Positions 22,368-33,800 of a stretch of 64,000 nucleotides of DNA are shown piece by piece. The first letter of the stretch is position 1. The number at the start of each line of letters is the position of its first letter. Source of the DNA: Manduca sexta (taxonomy: Eukaryota; Arthropoda; Insecta; Lepidoptera; Sphingidae); assembly GCF_014839805.1 (NCBI RefSeq), contig NC_051120.1, positions 5,208,001 through 5,272,000 on the forward strand, given 5' to 3'. Under the pieces are notes generated by a model. That model did not search any database. It was not told the DNA's origin and saw only the letters and a program-made list of their open reading frames with translations. Both the position numbers and the translations under genes were made by a program.

Positions 22368-23520
22368 CTATAGTTATAATAATTTCAATGCAGAACATGT
22401 AAAAGATTTGTACTCGCAGATGTTTGAAGCTTTCCCAAAGGATATTTCTATAAAATAATTGGAGTGTTATAAGGCGTACAAGGTCTTATTGAAATCTTTT
22501 AAAACTATATTAACCTCATCTGGGAGATAGTCTTACCTGTAAAGTATTTTGTGGTCTGGTACATGAAACTGAATTGTGTGAAATGTTTAAGTAAAATTTA
22601 AAAGAAAGAAATGCATTCTAGGAAATAAAATAATAATTTATTAGAGACTTAGCCGAACATAGTTGCACTTATGAAATGTTAAGATATATGATAATAATTA
22701 TTATCAATCAGTCAGTCATGATGATTTTATTTAAAATGTTGTATAATTATAAAATGTAGGTAGATATTGTAACTTTGTCTTTGCGGGGATGACCAACACC
22801 TATTAAAATATATATAAATATAAATGATTAAAATATATATAAATATAATAAAGATAAATGCATTATTATAACACCTCAGTACCCCGTGACCACGAAGGCT
22901 GTAGTCTTCAAAACGTCGTGGGAAGATTAAAATATAAATACCGCGATAAAATCAGAAAAAAAAAATTTCATTTCGATGTCTAACATTCGCGTAAACATTA
23001 AAATCTTTAACTACGGACAATTATAAACTTTTAGTGCTTGTAGTAAACAAACCAAATATATTCCAGTGATAAAGCTACAAGCATATTAAAAGAACTATTG
23101 ATCAGTGGTGGCCTTAACTGACGCGAGGCTCCAGCGGAGCACAAAGAAGGGTCCCTTAACAATTTCGTCGGTAAGATCAAAAAAGGGTTCTCCAAGGTAC
23201 TGCGTGAGGCCCTTGTAAGTGGCCCTGGGCGGTTGCTCGGTTCGCCAACCTCTAAAGCCGCCTCTGTATATTATGATATATACTGCAAAAGAGCCATCTT
23301 TGTAAAACGTCATGTTCCGGCTAATGGAGTCTTAATGAGAAACAAAGTCGCGAAAGCTCCAGACGGTGTCAACGTATTAATTACATTTCCTTACTTTAAT
23401 GCACGTCAAGAACATGATTTATGTGTTTAAACACAACTAGTATACAGGGTGGTTCTTTTAGATATGATAGCAAGGGCTGCTACCTACTGCTGAGAAAACT
23501 GTCTTAGGAGACTCGATCAT
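22368..23520. other. Intergenic, includes a family E MITE fragment
   Basis: A family E fragment in reverse orientation lies at about 22868-22985 (CTTCAAAACGTCGTGGGAAG, then TACCGCGATAAAATC). 23095-23440 is less AT-rich and open on both strands for 65-72 codons, but no protein motif was recognised. The rest shows nothing identifiable. Confidence 0.5.
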
Positions 23521-24240
23521 TTTTAACCGACTTCAAAAAAAGGAGGTAATCAATTCGTGAATGTTTTTTTTTGTGTTTGTTACCTCAGAACTTGCTCATT
23601 TATGAACCGATTTGGAAAATTCTTTTTTTATTCGAAAGAATATCTCTCCAGATTGGTCCCATAATTTTTTTTTCAACATCGCTTCAGTAGTTTGTTTTAA
23701 AACTAAAAAAAATAGAATAATTTTGTCGTCCAAGAAAACTAAATCGCGAATTTAGCTTTCCTGTGACGTTTTTAGTTATGTTTTTGCATTGAGTTTGGTT
23801 GAGTGTACTTCTCACATACTTATACATATAGCATACCACATTTCCCCGTGTCAGGGGTAGGCAGAGGCGTAACATTTCAGCACGATAGCCGTACTGTGTG
23901 TGAAACATATCAGTTGTGTTATTGCGTTGGGTTTAGTTTACACTACTTTTTACATACATACATATATGTATATAGCATCACACCTTTTAACCTTTTTAGG
24001 GCTAGGCAGAGATAACACCACAGCGCGATAGTTGTACTATAATCGAAATATATCAGTTGTGTTTTTGCGTTAAGTTAACTTGAATGTACTTCTTACATAA
24101 ATATTATATATGGCATCACACCTTTTCCTCTCTTCAGGAGTCGGCAGAGGTTTGATACCTCATCGTGATAGCCGTATCGCGTACGTTATACAACTACGTC
24201 ATCGAAGCAGTCTATTTATAACACAAAAAATGAAAAAATA
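23521..24240 (+). repeat. Repeat family D, copy 1, with three tandem subunits
   Basis: It starts TTTAACCGACTTCAAAAAAA, followed by an AT-rich stretch and then three tandem units of about 145 bp (about 23800-24215). Each unit holds a version of CCTTTTCCTCTTCAGGGGTA, GGCAGAGG and GCGATAGCCGTA. Copy 2 at 29540-30235 has the same start and two subunits. Class unknown; no coding region. Confidence 0.7.
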
Positions 24241-24485
24241 AGATATTTTAACAAAAGTTTATTCGATTTGTTATGATTTTCAGTAGTGGTTTCGGTCAAT
24301 AACCGATAGTGCAATCGTATCTTTGAACTAACGACCCTCCAAATTCGTCATAAGATGATAAAACCGAAAAGTTGGTTAAGAATTTTATAATAAAACATAT
24401 TTACCTATCTGTTTTTGGGTTTAATAATGTTTGAGATTGTCATGTGATGCATTCTGGATATAAGATAACATTTAGTATTTAAAAC

Positions 24486-27400
24486 GGGCATCATGTGTGG
24501 CCTTGATTATCAGAAGACAGATTTCGTTACCTTGTCATTTCCGTTAATGATTTGTCGTCGTGTGGTCGATTTAATAATTTGTTGGCGTCCAAATCTCTGA
24601 TCTGACAATACTATGCCTTCAAAACTCCTGACACGGCTTAACGCTACATATATTTGGCCTTTTGCAAAGTTTTTTTTGCCTAGATCAATGACTGCTCCGT
24701 CGAGGGTGGTATCTTGTAGCTTATGGACCGTGACTGCCCAGCTCAATATTAAAGGTAACATGCGACGCTCTACATCTCCATAACTCCTTGCTGCCTGAAA
24801 CGTAGTGCTTGATGGAGGTATGGGTATGCAACCGCTATTATCTTTTAACCCAAGACCAATAGTTTCGTCATCAAAATCTACGTACATGACTTCCGGTAGC
24901 TCTCCTTCCTCCAGTTGATCCCTTTCTTAGGGCCGGCCATTTTTTTTTATTATTCCCATTGCGCTATTCACAAGTCCCTCTGAGACAGAAATATTACGTC
25001 TTAACATCATTTCGGATTTTTATTTCATAAGTACGATGCAACTTAGCATTTTCCTTGCTCATTTTTTATTATATGCGTCGACTTGCCTGACCGTAGGGAA
25101 AATAGGAACGGCGATTCCGTTCGTAAAGTCGTCCGTTAAAGGTACATGCCTCCGCTCATATAGTAATTCTAGCTGAGCCGTAATTAGTTCACCTACCCGT
25201 AAACTATTCAATAAATCAATGAATTCGCTGTCATTGCGCTGCCTCATGTTAATGGTCAGTTCACAAAATGAAAATTGGTGCCACAAATTTACTTCCGCCG
25301 GGAACCAAGATGGCAGCATAAAACACCAATGGCCTTTTACCGGGGAAAGCTGAAAAATATCACCAAAGAGTAAAATGTTGACTCCACCGAATAATTTGTT
25401 ATTATTCTTGTACACCTGAAGTCTGAAGTAAATTATTCTTATGTTTTCGTAAGACACCATAGAAATTTCGTTAATTACGAGACAATTTATGTAGCGCCAT
25501 TTACGTCGTTCATTCTCAAGTCTTTGTCCAGTAACTTTTTTGTATGACATTATATTTCCTTTTGCAATTGGAAGCAAGAAAATACTGTGTACAGTTTTGC
25601 AAATATCTGACGAGCGGCCACTCCAGTTAATGACCCAACCTCCACAAAACTAGGCTTCAATAGTGTATCAAATGCTGGTACGTAACAACGTTTAATGTGC
25701 TCTACGATTAATTTCAAGAGAAACGATTTACCACTACCTGCACCGCCCGTAATAAAAAGTAATAACTGACTATCTTATCCGTGCAAATCATTTTCAATTG
25801 CTGTTAATTTTTTTTAAATAATTTCCTCTGCTGTATATTTAATCTTCAAATATTTCCAAAGAACAGCTCATCAGACATAACGGTTCGTTCTCCCACGTCT
25901 TCACCAGCACATAATATGGGAGCGTTATCGACATGGGTTTCACGCGTAGCATTAAGTGCAACAGTTTGGGCAAGAGCCTGTTAAATTATTTGTTCAGCGT
26001 GAACAAATTGTTCTGCGCTTATGTTACCTTGCATTGGACGAAAGTGTCTTTGGCGTCTTATAAAGCAATCTTCTGCGGTTTCGTTTTCGATTAATAGGTC
26101 GCCTTCATTCCGAAATGGTATATGACACACTATTAAACTATAATAGTATGTTTCTTTGGCGTTGTTAATGGTAAAATAGTGAGTACGTAATATTACCGGC
26201 TTATTTCTTATACGCATTCTAGTATTATCCTGTAATTTAATATATCTTATAGGCGTAATATTGTCTTCTCTTAGTTCTGCATCACAATCGTCCTCTGACC
26301 ATGAGGTGTTATAGATAGTTTCAAATCGGACAGCAAAATCAGCAAGGCTTAAATCCTCAAGCTCGTTTCGACGCAACATATATTATAACGATCAAAAATA
26401 TTATTATAAATACATTTTTCATCATTGTCCAATCTCAAAAGTCTAAAGCGTTCTTCTGGCCTGCAACTATTTACAAAAAACGCTTTTTCGCGACGACATT
26501 TTTAATGGCAAATGGCATAATCTATACGCGCACTCTGGCGCACTCACCAAGCGTTGATTTAAAATAACCATTCACACAGAAAAATTTATGTTTGCCAAAT
26601 ATCACCACCTTGTCTCACCTTCGTAATTGCTTCTCGTATCACATTACATGTGTCGTGTGGTTCGCACTTACTTGCATATTTTGCGACGTAATAAGCTACA
26701 GCGTTGACCTGTGGTAGACAGGGTTGAATTCTTCCCTCCCATATACTCAAAAGGACTGCATTGTAATTATTGACCAAACTTTCTTCTGGCGTTCTTTTTA
26801 ATAAACAGAATCGCCCATTATTAGCAAGTGCTTCATCTGGGGTTAAACAAACAATCCTATCACTAGCTGGCTTTGGAAAACCAAAGCGACAACTACCGAC
26901 TTAGTGATTTTTATGGCATGTCGCAGTATGTTTATGGATTTGCACATCCTTGACAATTTTTTGCAACACAGGGTCATTAGGATTTAGTGAGCAAGAAACT
27001 ACCCTTTCAATTACTTCTGTTCCTTGTGGGGTACAGAATTCCGGAAGATTATTACACCACACTAACATGTGTAGATGTGGGCTACCGCAGTTTTGAGACT
27101 CCACTCGGTACCAAAAGTCTTCCATAGGACCACCCAAACAATTTTGATTACGCTTTGAAAATCGTATGAGAGCGTTAATACGCTGTGTAAACTGTCGTGC
27201 TACTACTACCGGGAATCTTTGCATTAATTCTAAGCGTTCTGGGAATGTCAAGCGATCTGTATCATCGACATTACGTCCATCAGCGATCAACAAGGCTTTT
27301 ATTATATCTGGCTAATTCAGATCATTGCAAGAAAATGTTAGAAACCAAGTTGGAGGCCCTAATGTTCTAATCATTGCAATCAATTCAGAGCAACTTTTAT

Positions 27401-28740
27401 GCCAATATGCCGCTGATCCTCTAATATTCTGCATAGTGAGATGAACATTATCCACAAGCCCATGAGGTGTTTGCTCTCCATGACCTTGTCGCATCCTACA
27501 TGATACAGAAACGCTTGACTTTGCACAAAAATACTCAATTATGGATAAAGCATAAAATATATATTCATTTCTGTTAAATCTTTTGTCACCGCTCATCACT
27601 CGATTTTGGAAGTAATTTAGGGGAGTAACTGGATTTTCTCTTTCTTCGCCAAATCCATTCCTGCCATCAGGAAAAAGAAAATACCAACATAGTTCTTCCA
27701 TACGCCGTTCATGTTCGAAATTTAAGGGTGGTGCAGTTTTTTGATATTGTAACCAATTTTATTGTATCGTTTGACGAACTATTTGTTCTGATAACATTTT
27801 CCAAATTAGGTATATTACCGTCTATGTCTCGGAGCATTCCTGTTGATTCGATATAAATGGACTCTAAAAAATTATGGATCGTTAATGGTAGCCGTATTTT
27901 TGGTTCTTGAGTTGATTTGTGGTTTAATGCTGTTTGATTTGTTATTTGGAGGGACTCGACGACTTGAGTAGTTGGTAGGAGGAAATTATTACTTAGTGTA
28001 TACGTAGGATTCATTGTCCTTACTATTGCCGATTGTTCCAATATGAGTCTAGATGATTGTATTTGGTTTTCTACAGCTATAATTAATGGCGCTAATGAAA
28101 ATACGTTAAGATTGTCACGAAAATTTTCTTCAGTCACTTTATTCTGGGATACAAATAAATTGCGTCGCAAAACGGCATGGAAATCATCCAGATCACTTAA
28201 GCGCATACAACAAGCAGCGACATTCCTGGGTGCTGCAGCACCGTTAGGACCACGAGCATGGGAATAAAATAACCAGAATGTTTAACTTTCAGCTAAAGAA
28301 CTACAATATATTGCCACCGAGATGTCACTTGCTGTAAGTATCCCATTTGAATGTTTTCTGAAAAAACTTCTTAAAGCATTTTTTAAGTTAGGGAAGCCTT
28401 CTGTACTGTTATCATTGTCTATGTGACCATTCAAATTAGTTTCTTCGAGAACTGTGAACTCTAAATTTTGTCTATTATAAATTAGTTTTGGTATAAGCTC
28501 CCTTACCGCAAGGTAGTCTGGGTTTACTTCGCCGGGCGCAGGATTATCTCTAGCAGAAATGCAGTCATTATAATACTCATCGCCAATGATTACTATATAA
28601 TCGATATCACTCCTGACCCACTCGTTTGGATTTAATAAATTAAATCCTACACATGCAACAGCCGCAATCGCAGTACATTGTTTACCTCGAGATAAATTGA
28701 ATCGTATGTCACCCTGGTTCATGTCAGTTCTTGACATTCC
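24486..28740 (-). pseudogene. Decayed autonomous Helitron (protease-like, Rep, PIF1 helicase)
   Basis: The reading frame of a rolling-circle transposon protein, now broken by several stops and frameshifts, is recognisable in order on the minus strand. An N-terminal thiol-protease-like domain (28737 to about 28200) has GKQCTAIAAVACV and, past an in-frame TAA, FYSHARGPNG. The Helitron-like N region (27701-27312) has AYWHKSCSELIAMIRTLGPP. The HUH endonuclease (27293-26586) has GSPHLHMLVW and AVAYYVAKYASKCEP. A linker occupies 26379-25981. The helicase (about 25790-24510) has Walker A GGAGSGKS near 25750, motif II VINEISMV, motif III GDIFQLSPV, and AVTVHKLQ and YVALSRV at the end. Motif II usually reads DE and here reads NE. 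Termini were not located. It cannot make a full protein now, but may be related to the source of the short Helitrons nearby. Confidence 0.85.
26586..27293 (-). other. HUH Rep domain remnant of the Helitron
   Basis: The HxH motif (HLHM) that binds the metal ion and the YYVAKYASK tyrosine motif that would cut and join DNA at replication are both still readable. They lie in two frames split near 26900 by a stop (TCHKNH then TAG). Confidence 0.8.
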
Positions 28741-28860
28741 ATTTAAAGTAGATAAAAATTTATATCTATATGTTTCTAATTACTTTTTCATCTATGATAT
28801 CATAAGCCGAATACTTACTTCCCAAAGGTGTTTTATTTATTTATTGAAATAAGGTACAGC

Positions 28861-29244
28861 ATCTGATGTTGACACGGCAGGACACGGCAAAGTTACTCCA
28901 CAGCACTTGATAGTTGCGGCGATAGCCGAGTTGGGTGTGGAACGGACTGCCGAGACGAATGTCCGCAGGTTCAAATCCCAAGGGCACACACCTCTGACTT
29001 TTCTAAAAAATCATGTGTGTATTCTTTGTGAATTTATCGTTCGCTTTAACGGTGAAGGAAAACATCGTGAGGAAACCTGCACTTCTGAGAAGTTCTCTAT
29101 AGGAATTTCGAAGGTGTGTGAAGTCTACCAATCCGCACTAGGCCAGCGTGGTGGACTAAGGCCTAATCCCTTTCAGTAGTAGAGGAGGCCCGTGCTCAGC
29201 AGTGGGCGAGTATATAATACAGGGCTGATATTATTATCTGATGT
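28861..29244 (+). repeat. SINE family A with carried 5' flank and 9-bp TSD
   Basis: A full SINE (28916-29235) is preceded by about 46 bp of family C sequence, GGCAAAGTTACTCCACAGCA then CTTGATAGTT. The compound unit is bounded by ATCTGATGT at 28861-28869 and 29236-29244. The junction between flank and SINE is the same as at the 19802 end of the SINE at 19473-19802. Confidence 0.8.
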
Positions 29245-29539
29245 GTGCTACTAATTATAAGGGTACACAGCATTTATCAAAAACAAAATTCATAATTAAA
29301 GTCTAAAACATGAATTAAGAAACCAGAAGATAATATGAAATATATTTACTTAAATTGTGTTGTCTAATTTTATACTTTATATAGCATAGTAATTTCCCTA
29401 TAAAAACTATTAATGCATCTAAAACCATTCGTACAAGTTATAATTTAATCCTCTATTTGCTTAATTTGAGAAATTAATTGATTTTATGATCCAACGAGAT
29501 TCGATTTTCGGCATGGCCATCGAGATTCTGTGTTAATAT
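29245..29539. other. AT-rich spacer, nothing recognised
   Basis: No coding region or known repeat seen between the SINE and repeat family D copy 2. Confidence 0.5.
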
Positions 29540-30235
29540 AATAATCCGAATTCAAAAAAGGCGGTCAATCAATTCCACGTATATTTTTTTTAAATTTGTT
29601 GCCTCAGAACTCGATCTTTTAAGAACTATGGGAAAATATTTTTTTTTATTGGAAAGAATATACCTCCTAATTGGTCACATAGCTTTTTAATAACTCTAGT
29701 GGTTTGGTTTTAAAACTAAAAGAAGTAGAATAATTATGTCGCCCATGTAACCGAAGTTACGAATTATGCTTTCTGTGACATTTTTAGTTATGATTTTACT
29801 TTGGGTTTGGTTGAGTCTACTTCATACACACTTATATATATAGTATAGCACCTTTTCCCTTTTTCAGGGGTAGGCAGAGGTGTAACACGCCAGTGCGATA
29901 GTCATACCGCGCCTGAAACACATTAGTTGTTTATGTGTTAGGTTTGGTTGAATCTACTCCTTGCATACTCATATCATACATATATATAGCATCCCACCTT
30001 TTCGTCTTTTCAGGGGTAGGCAGAGTTATAACTACTCAGCGCGATAGTCATATCGTGAGCGAAACAGTCTATTTTTTACTAACACAAAAAAGCAAATAAT
30101 TAAAATAGTTATAACAAAAAATTAAACCGCCTTCAAAAATCACTCAAAACCAAATAATTTCACATAATAGGTATATATCGGGTACCAATTTTGGAGTCGG
30201 TGTCTAATTAAAATTGCTAGTTAAGCTAGATAAAT
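29540..30235 (+). repeat. Repeat family D, copy 2, with two tandem subunits
   Basis: It matches copy 1 from CCGAATTCAAAAAAGGCGGT on, with two subunits of about 145 bp (29815-30075). It extends further right than copy 1, to TTAAACCGCCTTCAAAAATC and ATTTTGGAGTCGGTGTCTAA. It lies in the same orientation on the other side of the Helitron. Confidence 0.7.
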
Positions 30236-30290
30236 ACATTAACATAGATTGACTATGTAATTAAAATTAAAATTAAGATAATAAAACCTG

Positions 30291-30487
30291 TGTACGAAGG
30301 GTATACAAAGCCAAGGAAATGAAAACTTCAATTTCCGGAACGTCTAAGACAATTTAATAAAAAATATTCACAAATACTTATAGTTTCTCATTCTTGTAAA
30401 CCATAGCGCGATCTATATTTGAACTAGCGCCATCTATTGGCGGAAAGAGAAATTAAATTTTAATTTATTTTATAATCAGTTTGAACA
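30291..30487 (-). repeat. BEL element 3' LTR (left copy)
   Basis: 197 bp, starts TGTACGAAGGGTATACAAAG and ends ATCAGTTTGAACA on the plus strand. I saw no difference from the other LTR in a base-by-base reading. Confidence 0.95.
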
Positions 30488-30500
30488 TACCGCCCGCCAA
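30488..30500 (-). other. Polypurine-like tract of BEL element
   Basis: Read on the minus strand, GGCGGGCGGTA directly precedes the 3' LTR. This G-rich purine stretch is where plus-strand DNA synthesis would be primed. Confidence 0.6.
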
Positions 30501-30820
30501 GGACGAGTAGTCCTTCAAAGTACGCTTAATTTTAAAAGGTTTACAATAGCTCAGTCTGCAAACAATCTGTCTTTGAACATCACTTAATACAACTCAAATC
30601 GTGGACTGTAAGCTTGTAACTAGACAATTGGGTTATTAAATACAACCAATCCCTCACAACTAATGGTTTTCAAAACGTTAAATTAACTTACAATATCATA
30701 CCAAGTTCAATAGCTTGATAGCAAATTAAATTTAATTGTAAAACAAACAAAAATGTAACAATAGATTTATAATCTTTTGGAATTAGTAATTGACATTTCT
30801 TCAAGGAAACTTAACGAACT

Positions 30821-33800
30821 TTAATCATCATTTATCGGTAATGGACAAAGTTTAGATGTTGATCGTTGAATTAAAGAGTTTTTACAGCGCAGAGTAACGA
30901 CCCTTGAAACGTGGTCCTTGCCGGGATGAATTTTGACTATTCGGCCATAAAGCCACTTGGCCGGAGGTAAGTTGTCCTCTCGCACTAAAACTACATCACC
31001 GATTTTTGGTTCGGACGTTTTTACATTCCATTTGTATCGTTGGAAGAATGCCGTTAAATATTCTTGCGACCATCGTCGCCAAAAATTTTGCAACATACGC
31101 TGTGTAAGTTGCCAACGACGGAGACTACTAAGTTGGGAAGTTTCATAACTATGGTCAGGCGCTAAAAGCAGCGGTTCTCCTATTAAAAAATGGCCTGGAG
31201 TCAGTGGCGCCGAGTCGGTGGGGTCCGAACTCATTTGAGATAGCGGCCTGGAATTCAGACAAGCTTCCACTTGGGAGAGTAGTGTCGATATCTCCTCATA
31301 CGTAAGGGTTGAGTCTCCTATAACTCGTCGAAGATGATGTTTCGTGCTCTTTACACCGGCCTCCCAAATTCCACCAAAATGCGGAGCACGCGGGGGTATA
31401 AAATGCCATTCGGTTCCGTTATTTGACAAAGCCTTTGCTACTTCGTTATGAAATGACGAGCGTTCACTAGCGAACAAGATTTTGAGTTCTTTCGCTGCCC
31501 CGACAAAATTAGTGCCGTTGTCGCTCCATAGTTGGTTACAGCGACCCCGTCGAGCCGTGAACCGCTTGAAAGCAGCTAGAAAACCCTGCGTAGTTAGATC
31601 AGACACGGCTTCTAAATGCACTGCTCGGGTGCTCATGCAAACAAAAAGGCATATGTAACCTTTGTAAGATCTCTGACCTCTACCCTTAGCGACTCTCACA
31701 TTGATAGGTCCGGCGTAATCCACGCCAGTGTTGAGAAATGGTTTGTTAGGCGTCACTCTACATGACGGTAACTGACCCATCAACTGATTTTTTAAGGTGC
31801 CGGCATAACGAATACACGGTACGCAGTTGTGTATGTGACTACGAACTAAGGTCTTCAGCTTAGTGAGCCAATACTTCATACGAACATAATTACAAGTCAA
31901 TTGGGAACCGCCGTGCAAAGTTCTTTGATGTGCGTCGCCTACTATGAGTTTCGCGAAGCACGAATCCCCAGAGACTATGATAGGGTGTTTGCTGTAGTCG
32001 GGTAAGTCCGAATTGAGGATTCGACCTCCCACTCTCAATATCCCTTTGTCATCGAGAAATGGATTGAGCATAAGCAATTTGCTCCTTTTGTTAAGTGATT
32101 TATTTTTCAGAAGGCTGGCAATCTCCTCATGAAACCACTGTGCTTGATGCTGTCGAATACATGTATAAAGAGCTTCTTGAATTTCAACGGCTGTAAGATA
32201 TGGCAATGGGCTTGATTTTGGAGCCTGTAGGCGTAGGAAACGTCTACAATACGCGACAACACGAACAAGTCTTCGTAGACTGGAAAATCTCGAACAAATG
32301 TTAGCATCGAATTGTGACTCTATTAACACGTTATGAATTTTAATTTTTCTCATTTCTAAATCCGTCTTGGTACATATGGATAGGGGTTTTCCGTATGCGA
32401 TATCAATATTACGAAGCCAATTCGGACCGTACTTCCATAATTCATTATTAATCAGCTCTGTCGGAGTGATTCCTCGGGAGGCGCAGTCCGCAGGATTATC
32501 TTTGGAATGGACATAAGACCATTGTGATGAATCTAATATGGTCAAAATTTCGGATGTACGGTTGGCAACGAACGTTTTCCAACGGCTTGGATGGTCGCTC
32601 AACCATGCCAAAACGATTGTCGAATCGGTCCATGCATGTATGTTGGACTTGTTTATATTCAATGTTTTAGCTACTTCGCGAAGTAATTTTGCTACCAACA
32701 CTGCTCCGCATAACTCCAATCGCGGAGTCGAAACTTGATTTATTGGCGCGACCTTAGTCTTGGATGTAATTAAACGAGACTCTATTATTCCTTCGACTGA
32801 GATAACTCTTAAATATATAACGGCGGCATAAGCCACATTAGAGGCGTCACTAAATCCGTGAAGTTCCACTCGCTTGTTCATGTTAGTGGTGTGGACCCAG
32901 CGTGGGACGTGAAATTCTATCAAAGCAGGTAAGTCTTTTCTGTAAAGCTCCCATTCGGTTAAAAGATTTTCTGGAACTCTATCGTCCCAATAAATCCCGA
33001 CGATCCAAAGTTTTTGAATGAAAATCTTCGCAATAATAAGACATGGAGCTATCCACCCTAAGGGGTCGTATAACCGACAAATTTCTGATATGATTTGCCG
33101 TTTGGTATTCGGCACGGACGTATCAAGTGATAAATTGATTGAATAATCAAATTCGTCAGTCCGCCGATTCCAAGTTAGGCCCAAAATTTTGCTAACATCA
33201 TCTACTCGAATTTCCTTATCATATCCTGTATCAGCCTTTAAATCTTCTAACAATTCTATTCTATTACTGGCCCATTTTTGTAATGTGAATCCTCCTTTTC
33301 CTAATATAGCATTGATTTGGTGATACAGATTTACAGCTTCTTCTTCAGTTTGACACCCAGTTATCAAATCATCCACGTAAAAATCTGTCTTGATTCTGGA
33401 AGACGCTAGCGGAAAATCGTTTCCTTCGTCTTCTGCCACTTGTTGAAGTGTCCTTATTGCTAGGTATGGGGCGCAGGACGTTCCAAAGGTCACCGTTAAT
33501 AGGCGATATTCTTTAATGTCTGATTCAACGTTTGGTCTCCACACGATCCTTTGATAGTCAACATGCTTTTCAGCCAACTTAACCTGTCTGTACATCTTAA
33601 CAATGTCAGCTGTCAAGCATATTGGATGCATGCGCCAACGCATAATAATGTGGCGTAACTCTGGTTGTATAGTCGGTCCTACCATCAAAGTATCATTTAG
33701 TGATATTCCGTTAGCTGTTCTATCCGAGGCGTTAAACACTATTCTGGTCTTCGTGGTTGTTTTATCCATGCGAACCACGGCGTGATGAGGCAACCATACT

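Noticed and set aside
23095..23430. Protein-coding gene on either strand
   Set aside because: Frames of 65-72 codons overlap on opposite strands, start at non-ATG codons in part, and show no motif or splice context.
23800..24215. CRISPR-like or satellite array
   Set aside because: The units diverge, there are only three, and they are part of repeat family D in a eukaryotic genome.
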